Assembly (NCBI RefSeq): GCF_014851865.1
Contig: NZ_JACVAM010000002.1
Location: forward strand, 682,001-746,000
Origin: Pseudomonas sp. PDM16
Lineage (GTDB): Bacteria; Pseudomonadota; Gammaproteobacteria; Pseudomonadales; Pseudomonadaceae
Length of the DNA: 64,000 bases
Reading direction: 5' to 3'
The notes beneath the pieces are model-generated. The model was not told the origin of the DNA and ran no database searches. It saw only the letters and a program-made list of their open reading frames with translations. Numbering within the stretch: position 1 is the first letter of the stretch; each line of letters begins with the position of its first letter. Below, piece after piece: positions 54,093 through 64,000 of this stretch. The translations under genes were made by a program, and so were the position numbers.

Positions 54093-54652
54093 GCTGCCGG
54101 CGGCCGCGCTGAGCGCCATTCGCGCAGACCGAGCACGGCGAGGGCGGTGAATACACCGTATAGAGCGGCGGTCAGCCAGTAGTCCTGTAGGGCGAAGAAG
54201 CCGACATAGAGCACGTCGACCACGATCCACAACAACCAGCACTGCCAGCGCTTGAGTGCCATCCACAGTTGGGCGAGCAGGCTGAAGGCGGTTAGCAGCG
54301 CGTCTGGCCAGGGATGCACGGCTTCGGTGAAGCGCTGCATCACCAGGCCGAGCGCCATGCCTATCAGCAGTGCTGCGATCAGGCCTACGAGGGTCTCGCG
54401 CCGGCTGATGTCGCTGACCGGGCGTTGTCCACTGTCGTCGGCACCCTGGTGCCATTGCCACCAGCCGTACAGCTGCATGGTGGCGAACACGCCATGCAGC
54501 AGGACCAGCGAATACAGGTGGGCGTCAAAGAAGAACCAGGCGTAGAGCAGCACCATGAGCAGCCCGACGGGCCAGCACAGCATATTCTGTCGCACTGTCA
54601 GCCAGACGGCGGTGACGCCGAGGGCGGCTGCGACGACTTCCAGCGGCGTCAT
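54089..54652 (-). CDS. pnuC: Nicotinamide riboside transporter PnuC
   Basis: The 187-residue inner-membrane protein has about seven hydrophobic segments and the PnuC phrases LYAWFFFDAHLY and LYGWWQW, and later WMALKRWQCWLLWIVVDVL. PnuC facilitates entry of nicotinamide riboside, which the adjacent kinase traps. Its start overlaps the DUF6176 stop by one base (TGATG) and its end overlaps the kinase start. Some PnuC-type proteins carry thiamine (PnuT) instead; the kinase neighbour favours nicotinamide riboside. Confidence 0.92.
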   Translation of the reverse strand: MTPLEVVAAALGVTAVWLTVRQNMLCWPVGLLMVLLYAWFFFDAHLYSLVLLHGVFATMQLYGWWQWHQGADDSGQRPVSDISRRETLVGLIAALLIGMALGLVMQRFTEAVHPWPDALLTAFSLLAQLWMALKRWQCWLLWIVVDVLYVGFFALQDYWLTAALYGVFTALAVLGLREWRSARPPAA

Positions 54653-54978
54653 CAGGCGTGCAGATCCACCAGCAGCTCGCATTCGATCATGCCGCTGCGG
54701 TCCCAGGCATCCTGCTTGAACTGCCGGTGCACGACATCCACCTCCAGCGTGGACTGGGCGCCGACGGCCTCTGCCCGGGCGATGTCATCGCTGCGAATAT
54801 AGGCCAGCAGGTAGTGCTCGCCGGCGATCTGCACCTGAAACCAGGACTCGATCTCGATACCCTCGTGGCGGATGGAATCGATAGCCTGCGCCTTGAGTTG
54901 CAAGATGCGCTCCTGCCACTCGGCGACTTGGGTGGAAGTGTCGGGTTTGAGACGGATCAGTACGGCTTTGACGTCCAT
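54652..54978 (-). CDS. DUF6176-like small protein
   Basis: The 108-residue soluble protein opens MDVKAVLIRLKPDTSTQVAE and is predicted to be a ferredoxin-like alpha/beta domain with IESWFQVQIAGEHYLLAYIR. It is reminiscent of dimeric alpha-beta barrel proteins of the DUF6176 family; role unknown. It starts the three-gene unit with pnuC and the riboside kinase (TGATG overlap), so a link to NAD precursor handling is inferred. Confidence 0.75.
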   Translation of the reverse strand: MDVKAVLIRLKPDTSTQVAEWQERILQLKAQAIDSIRHEGIEIESWFQVQIAGEHYLLAYIRSDDIARAEAVGAQSTLEVDVVHRQFKQDAWDRSGMIECELLVDLHA

Positions 54979-55008
54979 GCGATGGTCCTTGTGGGGTGCG
55001 ACAGTAAC

Positions 55009-55030
55009 GAGGCCCGTATTTGCGGGCCTC
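55009..55030 (-). terminator. Hairpin after metH
   Basis: GAGGCCCG pairs with CGGGCCTC around a TATTTG loop, 7 bp past the metH stop. The following minus-strand sequence is only weakly T-rich, so it may partly terminate and partly let transcription run on into the pnuC operon. Confidence 0.6.
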
Positions 55031-55036
55031 TTCCAA

Positions 55037-58747
<3,711 letters not shown>

Positions 58748-58963
58748 GGGGACTACCTAGGGGAAGCGTGCGGAAAAGTGCCAGATGATAGCAAAGCCGC
58801 GTGGAATTCCGGGCGCTGCGGGATTTGCATGAATTCGGCTCATGTTGGCTGGCAGGTAGAAGCCCTGCAGGGCGATCCGAATCTACCCCCGGAATTGATT
58901 GGCCGGCTGATCGCGTAGCGCGCGTCCTTGTTTCCGCCGGCCAGGTGGTTCCAATTCTTTTGA

Positions 58964-59443
58964 TCAGAGCTTCGGCAGGCAGCTGGCACTCTCGTAGGCG
59001 AAGTACTGCACGTTGTCCCGGTCGACGGGGCGCCAGATTTGCCCAACCGACTTCTGGCCCTGGCTTTGGCCGCTCGGGCTGCCAAGGCTGCCTGCCCAGC
59101 AGCGAGGATACTTGTTGAGATAGAGCGGCCCACTTATGACGAGCGCGACATGACCATTGTTTCTGGGGACCTTGTGGTTCTTGCCTTTCATCCCGGCCAC
59201 TACAAAGAATCCCTGGGCTGCCTTTCGCTCGGCATCTGCCCCGTTACTGAGCTGGCTCCAGCCTGTAGCCTGGGGCAGCCTGCTCATGATGCTGTCCGCA
59301 TTGCCTGAGGGAAGGGGGACTTGCAGGTGGCGGGCTACCTCGTGCAGGAAGCCCGAGCAGTTGTTCTGATTACGGACGCCGGCGACGTAGCTTTCATCCC
59401 AGGCGGTGGTGGCAGCGTTGACGATGCAGGTATCGAGGTTCAT
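58964..59443 (-). CDS. tae1: Type VI secretion amidase effector Tae1 (Tse1-like)
   Basis: The 159-residue toxin matches the P. aeruginosa Tse1 pattern, an NlpC/P60-fold D,L-endopeptidase that cuts peptidoglycan stem peptides. The catalytic cysteine is Cys29 (NQNNCSGFLHEV), the histidine is His98 (NNGHVALVISG), and the conserved KYPRCWAGS and KSVGQIW are present. There is no signal peptide, as expected for a T6SS-delivered effector. It sits between metH and the immunity gene, as in P. aeruginosa. No T6SS structural gene is in the window. Confidence 0.9.
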   Translation of the reverse strand: MNLDTCIVNAATTAWDESYVAGVRNQNNCSGFLHEVARHLQVPLPSGNADSIMSRLPQATGWSQLSNGADAERKAAQGFFVVAGMKGKNHKVPRNNGHVALVISGPLYLNKYPRCWAGSLGSPSGQSQGQKSVGQIWRPVDRDNVQYFAYESASCLPKL

Positions 59444-59503
59444 TGACGGTCCTTGTCAAAGTATTGTGTAGGGAGCTTCGGAGGCTCCCCTTTGCTCGTT
59501 TAC

Positions 59504-60013
59504 TCAAGGGCGGCAGAGCGGTCCCAGTGGCTCGCGTGCAAGGACCCTGCAGTCGGTAATTTCATTTCCATTGCACTGGCTGCCGAGTATCAGGTGATTC
59601 CCTTCGACGGCCGGGTAAAGGCCGGAAATGTCCCGACTCAGAAGTCGCTTGCAGGTGAGGGTGTCGTAGACCATCAGGTCACCACCGGAGCCGCTGGTCT
59701 CGTGGGTCAGCAAGCGCGTTTCGTCGAGGCTGAGGTACATGGGAGCGCGCGCCCAGATGCCGCCGTCCTCTATCAGGCACTGCCGGCCACTGGCCTTGTC
59801 CAGGATAACGGCTGGCGGCTCAGGGAATGAGTCGGGTTCGGCGATGGTTGAGTCTTCGTTGTTGAAACGCACCTCGAAGCGTTCGCCGCCGGCGGAGAAC
59901 CAGCCAGGGGCGCTGGCGTCGGCGGTGATATGCAGCGGCATGAAACCGCAGTCTGCGGCCTGGGTGCAGGTGGCGATGAGCGAGGCGGCGAGCGCCATGC
60001 TGAGTGATTTCAT
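59504..60013 (-). CDS. tai1: Tae1 immunity protein Tai1 (Tsi1-like)
   Basis: The 169-residue protein has a signal peptide (ALAASLIATCTQAADCGF, cleavage near TQA-AD) and a beta-rich mature domain with cysteines (ADCGF, RQCLIEDGGIW, LTCKRLL). It resembles Tsi1, which sits in the periplasm and blocks the catalytic cleft of Tse1. It is transcribed first, 60 bp before tae1. I chose the ATG that begins MKSLSMALAAS; the frame is open 31 codons upstream without a signal. Confidence 0.85.
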   Translation of the reverse strand: MKSLSMALAASLIATCTQAADCGFMPLHITADASAPGWFSAGGERFEVRFNNEDSTIAEPDSFPEPPAVILDKASGRQCLIEDGGIWARAPMYLSLDETRLLTHETSGSGGDLMVYDTLTCKRLLSRDISGLYPAVEGNHLILGSQCNGNEITDCRVLAREPLGPLCRP

Positions 60014-60168
60014 GGTAGGGGTCCCTTCCGTGGGTGGCTGGTTGATCGCGAGCGACCAGGGCGCAGCATAGATCGCCCGTCGGCCCCGAGATATGACCTG
60101 CTTCATATCCGCGACGGTTTCCGGCGGATGCGGCTAGAATCGCCTCGTCATTCTTCAGGGAAAAGGTC

Positions 60169-62451
60169 ATGCCGTACCGTGTCTGGTCCGCTGTTGTCAT
60201 GTTCGTAGCGGGCGCCACGGCGCATGCTGCCGAGCCGGTCTCCTACCTTCGCGACGTTCAACCGATCCTTACCCAGAAATGCGTGGCCTGCCATGCCTGT
60301 TACGACTCGCCATGCCAGCTCAATCTCGGCAGTGGTGAGGGTGTGTTGCGCGGCGCCAGCAAGTCGCCGGTATATGACGGCGCACGGACCACGGCACAAC
60401 CCACCACGCGTTTGTACTTCGATGCTGAGGGTGAATCCGCCTGGCGCAGCAAGGGTTTCCATTCGGTACTCGACCCGCAGGCCGGTCAGGCCGCGCTGAT
60501 GGCGCGCATGCTGGAGCTGGGGCGCAGCGAGCCGCTCGAGCCCAATGCCAAGCTGCCGGCCGATTTGGATATCTCTCTTGATCGGGAAAACCAGTGTCCG
60601 CTGCCTGGTGAGTTCGATGCCTATGCGAAGAAGTTCGCCCACGCCGGCATGCCCTTCGCCGTTACCGGTCTTAGTGACGGTGAGTACGCCACCCTGCAGC
60701 AATGGCTGAAGGAAGGAGGCCCGGTGGAGGAGCAGGCATTGCAGCCCTCCGCCGCCGAGCGGAAGCAGGTGGCCGACTGGGAAGCCTTCCTCAATGCGCC
60801 AGGTGCGCGGGAGAGCCTGGTCAACCGCTGGCTGTTCGAGCACCTGTTCCTTGCCCACCTGTACTTCGAAGGGGGAGAGCGGGGACACTTCTTCCAGTTA
60901 GTGCGATCACGCACGCCGAGTGGCCAGCCGATCGATCCGATCGCTACCCGTCGCCCCAACGAGGACCCCGGTACCGACGTTTATTACCGTCTGTGGCCGA
61001 TCCAGGGCGCGATCGTGCACAAGACCCATATCACCTATCCGCTTAGCGCGGCCAAGCTGGAACGTACCCGCGAGCTGTTCTACGCCGGCGACTGGACGGT
61101 GGACGCGGTGCCGGGCTATGGAGTCCAGCGCCGAGCCAATCCCTTCGAGACCTTCGCTGCGATTCCGGCCCAGGCCCGTTATCAGTTCATGCTGGATAAC
61201 GCCGAGTACTTCGTGCGCACCTTCATCCGCGGGCCGGTGTGCCGAGGGCAGATCGCCACCGACGTGATCCGCGACAACTTCTGGGCGGTGTTCCAGGACC
61301 CGCAGCACGATCTCTATGTCACCGATGCCGAGTACCGTGCCCGGGCCACGCCATTGCTGGCCATGCCCGGCCAGTTTGACGACATCGGCGACCTGTTCGG
61401 CCTGTGGAAGGCCTACCGGGACAAGCGCAACGACTATGAGGACCTGCGTCGCGACGCCTATGCCGACGCGCCGTTACCGGGTTGGTCGACCCTCTGGAGT
61501 GGTAACGACAATGCCCTGCTGTCCATCTACCGCCATCACGACAGCGCCATGGTACGCAAGGGGCTGATTGGCGAGATCCCGCAGACCCTGTGGCTGATGG
61601 ACTACCCGTTGTTCGAGCGCACCTACTACCAGCTGGTAGTCAACTTCGACGTGTTCGGCAATGTTGCCCACCAGGCGCAGACCCGGCTTTACTTCGACCT
61701 GATCCGCAATGGTGCCGAGTTGAACTTCCTCCGCCTGCTGCCGCCGGAATCGCGCCAGGTCTACCTGGACGATTGGTATCAGAACAGCGGCAAGCTGAAG
61801 ATGTGGCTGGACTACGCCGACGCCGACCTGGATACGGCCACCGGCCTGAACCTGCCGGAGCAGGGGGCCAAGGGCGCTTTCGCCCAAGCGCTACTGGCTC
61901 GTTATGCGGACCTCAACGCGCGGCCTGATCCGATCAACCGCTGTGAGGGCGCCGATTGCCATAGACCGGGCCTGCCGGCGGACCTGGAAGATGCCGAGCA
62001 GGCTCTGAGCCGCCTGACCGGGCGCCCGGCGGGAGGGTTGAAAGTCATCGACCATCTGCCGGAAACGACCCTGTTGCGGATTGAGCTGGCCAACGGCAAG
62101 CGCGAGGTTTACAGCGTCCTGCGCAACCGTGCGCATAGCAATGTCGCCTTCATGACGGGTGAGTCGCTGCGCTACCAGCCAGGGCTGGATACGCTAACGG
62201 TCTACCCTGGCGTGCTGACCAGTTATCCGAACTTCATGTTCAACCTGAAGGCAAGCGAGGTGCCGGAATTCGTCAGTGCACTGGAGCAGGCTCGCGAGCA
62301 GGACGTGTTCGACAAGGTAGTGGGGCGCTGGGGCATTCGCCGCAGCCACCCCGAGTTCTGGCGCTATTTCCATGATCTGTCGGCCTACATCCAGGAAACC
62401 GAACCGGTGGAAGCGGGTGTGCTGGACATGAATCGCTACCAGAACCTGTAG
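60169..62451 (+). CDS. cti: Fatty acid cis-trans isomerase
   Basis: The 760-residue periplasmic enzyme converts cis to trans unsaturated fatty acids in membrane phospholipids within minutes of solvent or heat stress. It has a signal peptide (cleavage near AHA-AE) and the heme c motif CVACH at residues about 38-42, required for activity. Other landmarks are FGNVAHQAQTRLYFDLIRNG and SNVAFMTGESLRY. It is next to tai1/tae1 and metH as in P. aeruginosa. Trans enrichment is enzyme-controlled, so strong regulation at the gene is not expected. Confidence 0.95.
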   Translation: MPYRVWSAVVMFVAGATAHAAEPVSYLRDVQPILTQKCVACHACYDSPCQLNLGSGEGVLRGASKSPVYDGARTTAQPTTRLYFDAEGESAWRSKGFHSVLDPQAGQAALMARMLELGRSEPLEPNAKLPADLDISLDRENQCPLPGEFDAYAKKFAHAGMPFAVTGLSDGEYATLQQWLKEGGPVEEQALQPSAAERKQVADWEAFLNAPGARESLVNRWLFEHLFLAHLYFEGGERGHFFQLVRSRTPSGQPIDPIATRRPNEDPGTDVYYRLWPIQGAIVHKTHITYPLSAAKLERTRELFYAGDWTVDAVPGYGVQRRANPFETFAAIPAQARYQFMLDNAEYFVRTFIRGPVCRGQIATDVIRDNFWAVFQDPQHDLYVTDAEYRARATPLLAMPGQFDDIGDLFGLWKAYRDKRNDYEDLRRDAYADAPLPGWSTLWSGNDNALLSIYRHHDSAMVRKGLIGEIPQTLWLMDYPLFERTYYQLVVNFDVFGNVAHQAQTRLYFDLIRNGAELNFLRLLPPESRQVYLDDWYQNSGKLKMWLDYADADLDTATGLNLPEQGAKGAFAQALLARYADLNARPDPINRCEGADCHRPGLPADLEDAEQALSRLTGRPAGGLKVIDHLPETTLLRIELANGKREVYSVLRNRAHSNVAFMTGESLRYQPGLDTLTVYPGVLTSYPNFMFNLKASEVPEFVSALEQAREQDVFDKVVGRWGIRRSHPEFWRYFHDLSAYIQETEPVEAGVLDMNRYQNL

Positions 62452-62474
62452 GTACCTCGTGCACGGCCTTGTGT

Positions 62475-62493
62475 GGGAAGCCTTTGGCTTCCC
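62475..62493 (+). terminator. Hairpin between cti and phhC
   Basis: GGGAAGCC-TTT-GGCTTCCC is an 8-bp stem 23 bp after the cti stop, between convergent genes. It has no T-run, so it is a weak or assisted terminator. Confidence 0.5.
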
Positions 62494-62569
62494 GCATGTC
62501 CGAGCAGCTCCGATGCCGGTTGCTACCGGCGGGCGATTTCCATAACGCAGCTAACGCGATTCCTTAGAG

Positions 62570-63769
62570 TCAGCAGGCGCACACCTGGGCGATGGCTGCG
62601 GCCAGGTAGTCCAGGCGTTCCTCGCTCATGCCGGCGACGTTGGCGCGGCCGCTGTTGACCAGGTACACGCTGAACTCCTGGCGCAGGCGCTGCACCTGCT
62701 CGGCGCTCAGCCCGGTGTAGGAGAACATGCCGCGCTGACTGGCGATGTGGGCGAAGCGCTCGGCCAGGCCGTGGGGCTGCAGCGCCGCCACCAGGCCGCT
62801 GCGCAGGCTGGCGATGCGCAGGCGCATGGCCTCCACTTCCCCGGCCCACAGACTGTGCAATTTCTGGTCGGCGAGAATGGTGGCGACCACGGCGGCGCCG
62901 TGGGCCGGTGGGGTGGACCACAGGTTGCGGGCGAGGGAGGCCAGTTGGCTGCGAATATCGATCAGCTTCTCGGCGTTCTCCGCGCGCACGATCAGCGCGC
63001 CGGTGCGTTCACGGTACAGGCCGAAGTTCTTCGAGCAGGAGCTGGTGATCAGCAACTCCGGCAGCTCGGCGGCGAACAGGCGCACGGCCCAGGCGTCTTC
63101 GTCGAGGCCGTCGCCAAAGCCCTGGTAGGCGAAGTCGATCAGCGGCAGTAGCTCGCGGGCCTTGACCACCTCCAGCACGCGCTGCCAGTCGTGCTGGCTG
63201 AGGTCGAAGCCGGTAGGGTTGTGGCAGCAGGCGTGCAGCAGCACCACGTCGCCGGCCGGCACCCGCTGCAGGGCGTCGAGCATGGCTTCGACATCCAGGC
63301 GGTTGTCGGCGCCGACGTAGGGGTAGTGCTCCACCCGCAGGCCGCAGGTGGCGAAGATGCTCTCGTGGATCGGCCAGGTCGGCGCGCTCAGCCAGATGCC
63401 GCGACCCGGCAGGTTGGCGGCGATAAAGTCGCCGGCCAGGCGCAGGGCGCCAGTTCCGCCGGGTGTCTGGGTGGCGCCAGCCAGGCCGCTGTGCAGCAGC
63501 GCGTTGTCCGCGCCCAGCACCAGACGCAGCAACTGCTCTCCGAAGACCGGGTCGCCGTGGCCGCCGATGTAGCTCTTGGTCGGCTCGTGCTCCACCAACT
63601 GCCGCTCGGCCAGCTTCACCGCGTAGGGGATCGGGGTGATACCGAGGGCGTCCTTGTACACGCCCACGCCCAGGTCCAGCTTGGCCGGGTTGCTGTCGGC
63701 GCGATAGGCGTCGAGCAGGCTGAGGATGGGATCGCCCGGCACCCGGTCGATGGCGGCGAAGTGGCTCAC
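62570..63769 (-). CDS. phhC: Aromatic amino acid aminotransferase
   Basis: The 399-residue class I/II aminotransferase has the pyridoxal-phosphate lysine in [15 protein letters not shown], and the [10 protein letters not shown] and [10 protein letters not shown] motifs. It matches the tyrosine/phenylalanine aminotransferase of the phenylalanine hydroxylase pathway. It begins with a GTG overlapping the phhB stop by 3 bp. Its substrate range probably includes aspartate to some degree, as TyrB-like enzymes do. Confidence 0.9.
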   Translation of the reverse strand: MSHFAAIDRVPGDPILSLLDAYRADSNPAKLDLGVGVYKDALGITPIPYAVKLAERQLVEHEPTKSYIGGHGDPVFGEQLLRLVLGADNALLHSGLAGATQTPGGTGALRLAGDFIAANLPGRGIWLSAPTWPIHESIFATCGLRVEHYPYVGADNRLDVEAMLDALQRVPAGDVVLLHACCHNPTGFDLSQHDWQRVLEVVKARELLPLIDFAYQGFGDGLDEDAWAVRLFAAELPELLITSSCSKNFGLYRERTGALIVRAENAEKLIDIRSQLASLARNLWSTPPAHGAAVVATILADQKLHSLWAGEVEAMRLRIASLRSGLVAALQPHGLAERFAHIASQRGMFSYTGLSAEQVQRLRQEFSVYLVNSGRANVAGMSEERLDYLAAAIAQVCAC

Positions 63770-64000
63770 TTGCGGCCCTCGGCGCTGGCGGCCAGCACGT
63801 CGGTACGCGCGGCCATGATGAAGTCGTTGCGGTGCAGGCCCTTCATCTCGTGGCTCCACCAGGTGACGGTGACCTTGCCCCATTCGGTGAGCAGGGCCGG
63901 GTGGTGGCCGACTTCCTCGGCGGCGGTGCCCACCGCGTTGGTGAAGGCCAGGGCGTGGCGGAAGGTACGGAACAGATAGGCGCGCTCCAGCTCCATGTGG
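63766..64000 (-). CDS. phhB: Pterin-4a-carbinolamine dehydratase PhhB, cut by window edge
   Basis: The visible 77 C-terminal codons carry the conserved [19 protein letters not shown] and [12 protein letters not shown], which hold the catalytic histidines of the PCD/DCoH fold. The enzyme recycles the tetrahydrobiopterin used by phenylalanine hydroxylase. The frame remains open to the edge, and the normal protein has about 118 residues, so the N-terminal third lies beyond 64000. phhA would be expected next. Confidence 0.92.
   Translation of the reverse strand, partial: HMELERAYLFRTFRHALAFTNAVGTAAEEVGHHPALLTEWGKVTVTWWSHEMKGLHRNDFIMAARTDVLAASAEGRK

Noticed and set aside
58748..58963. Possible cobalamin riboswitch upstream of metH
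   Set aside because: I looked for the B12-box and a compact multi-stem structure and saw neither; the leader is short and ordinary.

Overview
This window looks like chromosome from a Pseudomonas-type gammaproteobacterium. The GC-rich coding style, the gene families and several gene orders match Pseudomonas: prfB-lysS-TetR; ppc-adk-tsaB; rsmJ next to a mexL/mexJK-like locus; dapA-bamC-purC with gcvR-bcp; and metH-tae1-tai1-cti. Some arrangements differ from P. aeruginosa PAO1 as I remember it, for example phhBC beside cti and an exosortase cassette upstream of prfB. My best guess is the mendocina/oleovorans/alcaligenes side of the genus. That is inference from gene content, with no alignment behind it.

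Layout. 1-8.1 kb: a rhomboid protease, two membrane diguanylate cyclases (1052-2197, 6426-8057), YaeQ, RecJ, a LapG-family periplasmic protease and a DUF533 protein. A MITE-like repeat (2194-2329) sits on the end of the first cyclase gene. 8.2-12.6 kb: a tight three-gene cassette of a VIT/VWA protein with a PEP-CTERM-like tail, an exosortase with an EpsI-like C-terminal domain, and an outer-membrane autotransporter barrel without a passenger. This is the most interesting system here. 12.7-22.3 kb: prfB with its programmed frameshift, lysS, a TetR regulator, a lipoprotein plus DUF1704 metallopeptidase-like pair, an AIM24 protein, a Tlde1-like L,D-transpeptidase-fold toxin with a DUF2195-like immunity candidate, and the LptF/DUF4398 lipoproteins. 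22.5-31.4 kb: ppc, adk, tsaB, small conserved genes, a DUF72 protein, an isocitrate lyase/PEP mutase family enzyme, an extensin-like protein, a calcium-loop protein and rsmJ. 31.4-40.5 kb: a MexL/MexJ/MexK-like efflux locus with a palindromic operator, then putA preceded by three GTTGCA boxes. 40.9-43.6 kb: small envelope proteins.

43.6-47.1 kb is a visibly A+T-rich foreign patch. It holds an unrecognised lipoprotein, three small predicted membrane proteins (two with zinc-ribbon cysteines) and a decayed phage-type integrase, and it ends exactly at a tRNA-Ser(CGA). Beyond it lie an Ade1-type purC, bamC, dapA, gcvR, bcp, a PAPS-dependent sulfotransferase, osmE, an ion channel, a nicotinamide riboside uptake/kinase operon, metH, the type VI secretion amidase pair tae1/tai1, cti, and phhC/phhB. 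phhB runs off the right edge.

Functional themes are c-di-GMP and surface adhesion control (two cyclases, a LapG-like protease, the exosortase cassette), interbacterial antagonism (two cell-wall toxin/immunity pairs without a local T6SS structural cluster), envelope stress (mexJK, osmE, cti, lptF) and core translation and biosynthesis genes.
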